This document shows, in pieces, positions 56,516 through 64,000 of a stretch of 64,000 nt of DNA. The position numbers and the translations under genes were made by a program. Each line of letters opens with the position of its first letter. The stretch's first letter is position 1. The notes under the pieces are model-generated. The model ran no database searches and was not told the origin of the DNA. It saw only the letters and a list, made by a program, of their open reading frames with translations. Source of the stretch: Ramlibacter sp. PS4R-6 (GTDB lineage: Bacteria > Pseudomonadota > Gammaproteobacteria > Burkholderiales > Burkholderiaceae_C); assembly GCF_037572775.1 (NCBI RefSeq), contig NZ_JBBHKA010000001.1, positions 930,001 through 994,000 of the forward strand, in the 5' to 3' direction.

Positions 56516-57299
56516 CGCGCCACCCCAGGTCGCTCGAGAGCTGCCGGGCCGCGGCGCGCAACGGCTTTTCCACCGCGCCGCCCCAGGCCGAATCGAAGGT
56601 GCCCGTCGGGCCGAGCGCGACGATGCCCAGCGCGATGTGGCCGTCGGCGTCGAACACCGGCGCGCAGAAGCCGACGATGCCGGGCAGCAAGGTGTCCACC
56701 ACGCGCGCCATGCCGCGCTGTCGCACCTCGTCGAGCAGGGCGCGCGCTTCGGCCAGCGACGTGGGCATGTCCTTGCGGCCCTGGCGCTGCGCGCGCGCGA
56801 CCTCTTCCTTGAGCAGGGGCGCGATCGCGTCGCGGCTGACGAAGGCGGCGAAGCAGCGGCCGGTGGCCGAGGACAGCAGCGGCATCACGTCGCCCAGGCG
56901 CAGGTTGACGGTGACCGCCTGCGGCGTTTCTTCCCAGTGCACGATGGTCGGGCCGTGGTTGCCCCACACCGCGATGGCCAATGTGTGGCCGACCTGCTCG
57001 ATGAGCTGGCCGACGCATTCGCGCGCGAGCTTGACCGCATCCAGCCGCGACAGCGACGCCAGCCCGAGCTTGAGCGCGGCCGGGCCCAGGTCGTAGCGCG
57101 TGCTGGCGCCGTCCTGCACCACCAGCGCCAAGCGCTGGAAGCTCACGAGGTAGCGGTGGGCCTTGGCCGCGCTCATCCCCGCGGCGGCGGCCAGGTCGCG
57201 CAGCATCAGCGGGCCCTGCGCCTTCGACAGGACCTCCAGCAGGCCGAAGCCCACCTCCACGGACTGGATACCGGCGCGTTCCTTCACCTTCCCGGCCAT
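56508..57299 (-). CDS. IclR family transcriptional regulator
   Basis: The 263-residue regulator has an N-terminal winged helix-turn-helix (about residues 12-70, with LRDLAAAAGMSAAKAHRYL) and a GAF-like effector domain (about 85-255). It is divergent from the fumarylacetoacetase-family gene with an imperfect dyad in the gap, which makes that gene its most likely target. The DUF3108 gene behind it shares the transcript. Confidence 0.92.
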   Translation of the reverse strand: MAGKVKERAGIQSVEVGFGLLEVLSKAQGPLMLRDLAAAAGMSAAKAHRYLVSFQRLALVVQDGASTRYDLGPAALKLGLASLSRLDAVKLARECVGQLIEQVGHTLAIAVWGNHGPTIVHWEETPQAVTVNLRLGDVMPLLSSATGRCFAAFVSRDAIAPLLKEEVARAQRQGRKDMPTSLAEARALLDEVRQRGMARVVDTLLPGIVGFCAPVFDADGHIALGIVALGPTGTFDSAWGGAVEKPLRAAARQLSSDLGWRGA

Positions 57300-57305
57300 C
57301 GGCTA

Positions 57306-57326
57306 GAATTACGATTAGGTAAATTC
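57306..57326. promoter_or_regulatory. AT-rich imperfect dyad, candidate IclR operator
   Basis: GAATTAC and GTAAATTC are inverted around GATTAG with a one-base asymmetry, in an AT-rich patch seven bases upstream of the IclR start. Position and symmetry suggest an operator serving both diverging genes. Confidence 0.45.
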
Positions 57327-57385
57327 ATTTCACTATGCGTAACGCGCCGGATGGTACCGTGGCGCGTGGAAGGCGGCAAACCCTC

Positions 57386-58402
57386 ATGAAACTCGCAACG
57401 TACAAGGATGGCTCGCGCGACGGCCAGCTGGTGGTGGTCTCGCGCGACCTGGCGACGGCCCATTATGCGACCGGCATCGCCGACCGCATGCAGCAGGTGC
57501 TGGACGACTGGAACTTCCTGTCGCCGCAGTTGCAGGACCTGTACGAGACGCTCAATGGCGGCAAGGCGCGCCACGCCTTCCCGTTCGATCCGGCGCAGTG
57601 CATGGCGCCGCTGCCGCGCGCCTACCAGTGGGCCGACGGGTCGGCGTACATCAATCATGTGGAGCTGGTGCGACTCGCGCGCAACTCGAAGGTTCCGGAC
57701 AACTACTACACCGAGCCGCTCATGTACCAGGGCGGCAGCGACGACTTCATCGGCGCGCGCGACAACGCGCCGTTCGCCGACGAGGCCTGGGGCATCGACT
57801 TCGAGGCCGAAGTGGCGGTCGTGTGCGCGGACGTGCCGATGACGAGCACGCCGGAGCAGGCGCTCGACGGCATCCGGCTGGTGATGCTCGCCAACGACTG
57901 GTCGCTGCGCCACCTCATCCCCGACGAGCTGGCCAAGAGCTTCGGCTTCTTCCAGAGCAAGCCGGCCACCGCGTTCAGCCCCGTCGCCGTCACGCTCGAC
58001 GAACTGGGCGACGCGTGGAAGGACGGCAAGCTGCACCTGACGCTGCAAAGCCAGTGGAACGGCCGCACGGTCGGCATGTGCGACGCCGGCCAGGAAATGA
58101 CCTTCCACTTCGGCCAGTTGATCGCCCACATCTGCAAGACGCGCAACGTGCGCGCCGGCTCCATCGTCGGCAGCGGCACCGTGAGCAACCGCGCCGTCGA
58201 AGGCAAGGACGGCAAGAAGGAATGGGTCAAGGGCTACTCGTGCATCGCCGAGAAGCGCGCCATCGAAACCATCCTCGACGGCCAGCCTTCCACCGACTAC
58301 ATGAAGTTCGGCGACACCATCAAGATCGAGATGAAGGGCAAGGACGGCCAGTCCGTCTTCGGCGCGATCGAGCAGAAGGTCGTCAAGTACGGCGCCAAGT
58401 AG
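57386..58402 (+). CDS. Fumarylacetoacetate hydrolase family protein
   Basis: The 338-residue protein belongs to the FAH superfamily, metal-dependent enzymes that split or decarboxylate diketo-acids in aromatic degradation. Metal ligands appear in GIDFEAEVAVVCADV and the downstream Asp region LANDWSLR; GSGTVSNRAVEG is the usual C-terminal signature. The N-terminal 75 residues form the capping part. ATG 57386 is chosen because MKLATYKDGSRDGQL is a normal start; 17 upstream residues in frame are not conserved. The diverging IclR regulator suggests induction by an aromatic or keto-acid compound. Exact substrate unknown. Confidence 0.88.
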   Translation: MKLATYKDGSRDGQLVVVSRDLATAHYATGIADRMQQVLDDWNFLSPQLQDLYETLNGGKARHAFPFDPAQCMAPLPRAYQWADGSAYINHVELVRLARNSKVPDNYYTEPLMYQGGSDDFIGARDNAPFADEAWGIDFEAEVAVVCADVPMTSTPEQALDGIRLVMLANDWSLRHLIPDELAKSFGFFQSKPATAFSPVAVTLDELGDAWKDGKLHLTLQSQWNGRTVGMCDAGQEMTFHFGQLIAHICKTRNVRAGSIVGSGTVSNRAVEGKDGKKEWVKGYSCIAEKRAIETILDGQPSTDYMKFGDTIKIEMKGKDGQSVFGAIEQKVVKYGAK

Positions 58403-58405
58403 GCG

Positions 58406-59823
<1,418 letters not shown>

Positions 59824-59824
<1 letters not shown>

Positions 59825-61629
59825 CAGATCACGGAGTCCCACGGCGCCGACAGGCGCACCGCGGCGTTGATGATCCCCACCATCGAATAGGTCTGCGGGT
59901 AGTTGCCCCACATCTCGCCGGTGACGGGATGCGTGTCTTCGGACAGCAGGCCCAGGTGGTTGCGGTTCCTGAGCATCACCTCGAAGATCTCGCGCGCCTC
60001 CTCCTTGCGGCCGATGCGCGCCAGCGCGTCGATGCGCCAGAAGGTGCAGACGTTGAACGACACCTCGGGCTTGCCGAAGTCGTCGGCCGCTTCGTAGCGG
60101 CGCATGTACGGGCCGTCGCACAGGCTGTCCTCCAGCGCGGCGACGGTCGAAACGAAGCGCGGGTCCTTCGGGTCGATCATGTTCACTTCGGCCATGAGCA
60201 GCACGCTGGCGTCCAGCTCCTTGCCGCCGAAGCTCTCGGCGAAGGCCTTGCGCTGCTCGTTCCACGACTCGCGCAGGATGCGTTCCCTGATCGTGTCGGC
60301 GCGCTCGCGCCAGTAGCCCACGCGGTCGGGCAGCTTCAGCACGTGCGCGATCTTGGCGAGCCGGTCGCACGCCACCCAGCTCATGAGCGCCGACGATGTG
60401 TGGATGCGCGCGCGCGTGCGCAGCTCCCACATCCCCGCATCCGGCTTGTCGTAGATGCGGAAGGCCTGCTCGCCCACCGCCTCGAGGTAAGCGAACTCCG
60501 CCTTGCCCGCGCGCCGGAACAGTCGCTGGTCGTGGAAGGCCTGCGCCGCCGCCAGGATGATGTTGCCGTAGACGTCGTGCTGGAAATGCTCCTGCGCCTG
60601 GTTGCCCACGCGCACGGGCCCCATGCCACGGTAGCCGGGCAGGTGCTCCAGGATGGACTCGGGCAGCTGCTCCTCGCGGCCGATGCCGTACAGCGGCTGG
60701 ATGTGGCCACCGGCGGTTTTCACCACGATGTTGTTCAGCCAGCGCAGGTATTCCTCCATCGTCGCGACTTCGGAAATGGAGTTGAGCGCGCGCACGACGA
60801 AGAAGGCGTCGCGCAGCCAGCAGTAGCGGTAGTCCCAGTTGCGGCCGCTGTTGGCGTGCTCCGGGATGCTGGTGGTCATCGCGGCGATGATCGCGCCCGT
60901 GTCCTCGTACAACGACAGCTTCAGCGTGATGGCGGCGCGGATCACGGCCTCTTGGTACTGCAGCGGGATGGCCAGCGCGCGCGTCCAGCTGCGCCAGTAG
61001 GCGACCGTTTCCTGCTCGAAGCCGCGCGCCGTGTCCTCGATGCCGGAGGTCAGCGTCTCGTCGGGGCCGAGGATGAAGTTCATCGGCCGGTCGATCACGA
61101 AGAAGCTCTCAGCCAGCACGTAGCTGATGGGCACGTCGGTGTTCAGGCGCAGCGACAGGTCCGGGCCGACGAAACGCAGGTGCGTGCTGCCCTGCGTGAT
61201 CTCCGTCGGTTCGGCGCGGCCCCAGTCGAAGCGCGGGCGCAGCACCACGCGCATGCGCGGCGAGCCCGAGATCAGCTTCACGCGCCGGATGATCGTCATC
61301 GGCCGGAACATGCGGCCGCGGTTCCAGAAGCGCGGCGCGAAGTCGGTGACCTCGATACCCTGGCCTTGCGTGTCGTACAGGCGCGTGCGCAGCACGGCGG
61401 TGTTGGGCTCGTACTCCTGCTCCGAACGCGCGAAGTCCTCGAGCTCGAACGTCCACAGGCTCGCCTTGTCGGTCGGGTCGAGCAGCGCGTCGAACACCGG
61501 GTCGCCGTCGAAGCGCGGCAGGCAGCACCATACGACGCCGCCGCGTTCGTCGATGAGCGCGTTGAAGGCGCAGTTGCCGATCACGCCGAGCTTGAGCGAA
61601 GCCTCCGGGCGGGCGACGGGGCGGGTCAT
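59824..61629 (-). CDS. Glycoside hydrolase family 15 protein (glucoamylase/trehalase type)
   Basis: The 601-residue protein has the N-terminal beta-domain (about 1-225; LGVIGNCAFNALID, GGVVWCCLPRFD) and the (alpha/alpha)6 catalytic barrel (about 230-601; GRNWDYRYCWLRDAFFVV, GNQAQEHFQHDVYGN). These fit GH15 enzymes annotated as glucoamylase or trehalase. Its place between otsB and otsA suggests trehalose or a related glucoside as substrate. It has no signal peptide, so it is cytoplasmic. It overlaps otsB by four bases and otsA by one. Confidence 0.9.
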
Positions 61630-62375
61630 GCGTGCACCTTTCCGGCCTTGTGGGCCACGGCCAACTGCAGTTGCTGGCGGAAGACCTGGGGCGACTCGAT
61701 GCGCTGCCAGGCCACGGTCGCGCCTTCGCCCACCTTCACGCCCAGGCCCTTCAGGCGCTGCACGGTGGCGAAGCCGACTTCGTCGGTGATGTCGTCGCCG
61801 ACGAAGACCGGCGTGCGCCCCGCGAACGGCGCCTCGGCCATGAAGGCCTCGATGGCGGCGCCCTTGCTCGCGCCGCCCGGCTTGGCCTCGACCACCATCT
61901 TGCCGCGCAGCAGCGTCAGGCCCGGCGACTCCTCGACGGCGGCCTGCATCGCGGCGATGCATTCGGCCTCGCGCTCGGGCGCCTGGCGGTAGTGCAGCGC
62001 GACCGAGCCGCGCTTGGTCTCCAGGCGCAGCCGCGGGTCGCCCTTGACGAGCGCCGCGGCGGCGGCCTCGACCACTTCCAGCGGATGCGTGCTGAGCAGC
62101 GACAACCTGCCGTCGGCGCCGCGGCGCTCGGCGCCGTGCACGCCGGCGGCCGGCAGCACCAGGGGTTTCAGGAACGCATCGATCTGCGCGATCGGGCGGC
62201 CGGAGATCAGGGCGAGCGCACCGCCCAGCCACCCGTGCAGCTGCGCGAGCGTGGCCGACAGTGCGGGCGGGACGATCACCGCTTCGGGCTGCGGCGCGAT
62301 GTCCACCAGCGTGCCGTCGAAGTCCAGGAAGACGGCGCAGGACGGGAACAGGATGTCCTCGAAATTCATGGTCAT
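61626..62375 (-). CDS. otsB: Trehalose-6-phosphate phosphatase
   Basis: OtsB removes the phosphate from trehalose 6-phosphate. The 249-residue HAD-type enzyme has motif I FLDFDGTLVDIAP, motif II LISGRP and the late motif FVGDDITDEVGF. The start is ATG 62375 or the ATG two codons later (62369). First gene of the operon, overlapping the GH15 gene by four bases (ATGA). Confidence 0.95.
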   Translation of the reverse strand: MTMNFEDILFPSCAVFLDFDGTLVDIAPQPEAVIVPPALSATLAQLHGWLGGALALISGRPIAQIDAFLKPLVLPAAGVHGAERRGADGRLSLLSTHPLEVVEAAAAALVKGDPRLRLETKRGSVALHYRQAPEREAECIAAMQAAVEESPGLTLLRGKMVVEAKPGGASKGAAIEAFMAEAPFAGRTPVFVGDDITDEVGFATVQRLKGLGVKVGEGATVAWQRIESPQVFRQQLQLAVAHKAGKVHA

Positions 62376-62471
62376 CGACCGTAGCAGAGGGCACCGGCCC
62401 CCGCCACCTCACGCGAACGCCGAACCGCGTAGGAGCAGGACTACAGCCGCATCGGAAATTCGCGGCAGGCC

Positions 62472-63449
62472 ATGCAGAATGGGCGCATGGGAATCCTTGC
62501 CAGAAGCCTTTGCCTGCTCGCCGCCGCAGCGGCCTCGATGGCGGCGGGCCGCGCCGCCGCCCAGGACGCGGCGTGCGTGCCGCCGCCCGGCATCGCCGAG
62601 ATCCAGCAGGCGGTCATCAAGACGCCGCGGCGCGACCGCGGCCTGCTGTGGCGCCTGGAGAAGGACGGCCGCACCTCGTGGCTGTACGGCACGGTCCATG
62701 TGGGCCGGCTGGAGTGGGGTGCGCCGGGCCCCACCATCATGAAAGCATTGGCGGCGAGCGACGTGCTCGTGCTCGAGCTGGACCTGACCCAGGCCGGCGA
62801 ACAGGCGCCGCGGGTGCCGCCCCTGGATGCGGGCGCGTCGGCGCGGGTGCTGGCCGGTGGCCTGGACGAGCGGCTGAAATCGGCCCTGAAACAGGGGTGC
62901 GTTCCCGAAGCCGCGCAGTCCTGGCGGCCCGCGATGCAGGTGGTGATGCTCACGGTGCTCTCCGCCCGTTCCGCAGGATTGCACCCGGAACTGGGCATCG
63001 ACTGGATCCTCACGGCGATGGCGCCGCACATGGGCAAGCGCATCGTGGCGCTGGAAACGGTGGCGGGGCAGATGAAGGCGATGCTGCCCGCCAGCGAGTC
63101 CGAGGAGCGCGAAATGATCGTCGAGGCGATCGACCCCGCCGAGCGGCTGCGCGCACGCGCGCAGCTGGCGCGGATGGTGGCGGCGTGGGAGCGCAGCGAC
63201 GCGGACGACATGGCCGCCTACCCGCAGTGGTGCGACTGCCTGAAGACGGACCTGGACAGGGCCATGATGCGGCGGATGAACGACGACCGGAACCCGGCCA
63301 TGGCCGACAAGATGGCCGCCCTGCACGGCGAGGGCACGCGCTTTTTCGCCGCGGTGGGCGCGCTGCACATGACGGGCCCGCAGTCGCTCGTCACGCTGCT
63401 GCGCGCGCGCGGGTTCGACGTGCAGCGCGTCGCCTTCGATGGAAAGTGA
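62472..63449 (+). CDS. TraB/GumN family protein
   Basis: The 325-residue protein has a signal peptide (about residues 6-30, ending GRAAAQ) and a TraB/GumN domain with the two conserved histidine motifs YGTVHVGR near the start and GALHMTGPQSLVTLL near the end. Members are thought to be metal-dependent hydrolases related to EreA/TIKI proteases, but substrates are mostly unknown. It is predicted periplasmic. The start may be ATG 62472 or ATG 62487. The next gene begins 12 bases after its stop. Confidence 0.86.
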   Translation: MQNGRMGILARSLCLLAAAAASMAAGRAAAQDAACVPPPGIAEIQQAVIKTPRRDRGLLWRLEKDGRTSWLYGTVHVGRLEWGAPGPTIMKALAASDVLVLELDLTQAGEQAPRVPPLDAGASARVLAGGLDERLKSALKQGCVPEAAQSWRPAMQVVMLTVLSARSAGLHPELGIDWILTAMAPHMGKRIVALETVAGQMKAMLPASESEEREMIVEAIDPAERLRARAQLARMVAAWERSDADDMAAYPQWCDCLKTDLDRAMMRRMNDDRNPAMADKMAALHGEGTRFFAAVGALHMTGPQSLVTLLRARGFDVQRVAFDGK

Positions 63450-63461
63450 AACGGAACCGAC

Positions 63462-64000
63462 ATGCCAATCGACCCCAGCCGCTACGCCACGCTCGCCCTC
63501 ACCCGCCGCGGCGCGGACGGCGCCGTGCTCGACATCCAGATGCGCGCGAAGAACGGCAAGCTGCCCACGGCCGGGCACGACGGCCATCGCGAGCTCGCGC
63601 AGGTCTGGCGCGACGTGAACGACGACGACAGCGTGCGCTGCGCCGTGCTGCGCGGCGAGGGCCTGGGCTTCTCCGGCGGCGGCGACCTGGAACTCGTTGC
63701 CGACATGGCCAACGACTTCGAGGTGCGCACGCGCGTGTGGAAGGAGGCGCGCGACCTCGTCTACAACGTGATCAACTGCGACAAGCCGATCGTGAGCGCG
63801 TTGCACGGGCCGGCGGTGGGTGCCGGGCTGGTCGCCGGCCTGCTCGCCGACATCTCCATCGCCGCCAGGAGCGCGAAGATCGTCGACGGCCACACGCGCC
63901 TGGGTGTCGCCGCCGGCGACCACGCGGCGATCGTGTGGCCGCTGCTGTGCGGGATGGCCAAGGCCAAGTACTACCTGATGCTGTGCGACCCGGTGACCGG
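63462..64000 (+). CDS. Enoyl-CoA hydratase/isomerase family protein (3' end outside window)
   Basis: The first 179 residues of a crotonase-fold protein are present; the gene runs off the right edge. The oxyanion-hole regions are visible as [12 protein letters not shown] and the [17 protein letters not shown] helix, followed by [15 protein letters not shown]. The family acts on acyl-CoA in fatty or aromatic acid breakdown. ATG 63462 follows a GGA-containing site and lies 12 bases after the TraB/GumN gene. The specific reaction cannot be assigned. Confidence 0.9.
   Translation, partial: MPIDPSRYATLALTRRGADGAVLDIQMRAKNGKLPTAGHDGHRELAQVWRDVNDDDSVRCAVLRGEGLGFSGGGDLELVADMANDFEVRTRVWKEARDLVYNVINCDKPIVSALHGPAVGAGLVAGLLADISIAARSAKIVDGHTRLGVAAGDHAAIVWPLLCGMAKAKYYLMLCDPVT

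Overview
The window is a 64 kb piece of a high-GC betaproteobacterial chromosome. Gene content and order suggest Burkholderiales, most likely a Comamonadaceae member near Ramlibacter or Variovorax: a DUF3567 gene, a fused indolepyruvate ferredoxin oxidoreductase, a LysM-dprA-smg cluster, def next to fmt, and a GlcD-type oxidase. This placement is inferred from families, not from a search. Most of the window is dense core-genome coding with many 1-8 bp overlaps. No tRNA, rRNA, CRISPR array, insertion sequence or prophage was recognised.

Left part (1-28.9 kb, housekeeping). It opens inside an indolepyruvate ferredoxin oxidoreductase gene. The translocase operon yajC-secD-secF follows, ending in a DUF1631 gene. 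The reverse-strand cluster LysM protein-dprA-smg runs back to a hairpin shared with it. A forward run def-lipoprotein-fmt-azlC-azlD follows; its fmt gene appears to lack a standard start codon. Then come lower glycolysis (pgk, pyk, fba) running into purC, a thioredoxin-TPR protein on the other strand, and purE-purK-tsaC with a GDSL-like lipoprotein that has lost its catalytic residues. Next are dacB plus a SemiSWEET gene (reverse), tsaB-rimI-family 4 uracil-DNA glycosylase (forward) and a glycosyltransferase.

Middle part (28.9-42.2 kb, accessory). Two giant secreted proteins of the filamentous-haemagglutinin type (2671 and 1607 aa) lie in tandem. They share 319 identical N-terminal residues encoded by DNA that differs only silently. 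Each ends in a proline-rich tract and a conserved 60-residue module with a near-terminal cysteine. A decayed third copy of that C-terminal end lies just upstream, so the locus has expanded and contracted by recombination. No TpsB-type transporter gene is present in the window.

Right part (42.2-64 kb). On the reverse strand are a GlcD-like oxidase with an enolase-superfamily enzyme, then a LysR regulator with a 7TM/degenerate-GGDEF membrane protein. A restriction-modification island of visibly lower GC follows: a BglII-family endonuclease facing an MT-A70 methyltransferase. The methyltransferase promoter carries two AGATCT sequences in a 10-bp direct repeat around the predicted transcription start, and the methyltransferase carries a C-terminal helix-turn-helix. 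Core genes resume with purU, a DUF4197 protein, an omega-transaminase, two glycosyltransferases, an AbrB-type transporter, DUF3567, DUF3108, an IclR regulator diverging from a fumarylacetoacetase-family gene, the trehalose operon otsB-GH15-otsA, a TraB/GumN protein and the start of an enoyl-CoA hydratase.

The points most worth following are the self-regulating look of the restriction-modification locus, the adhesin pair with its C-terminal module and third-copy remnant, the AUC-like start of fmt, and two degenerate enzymes (GDSL and GGDEF).
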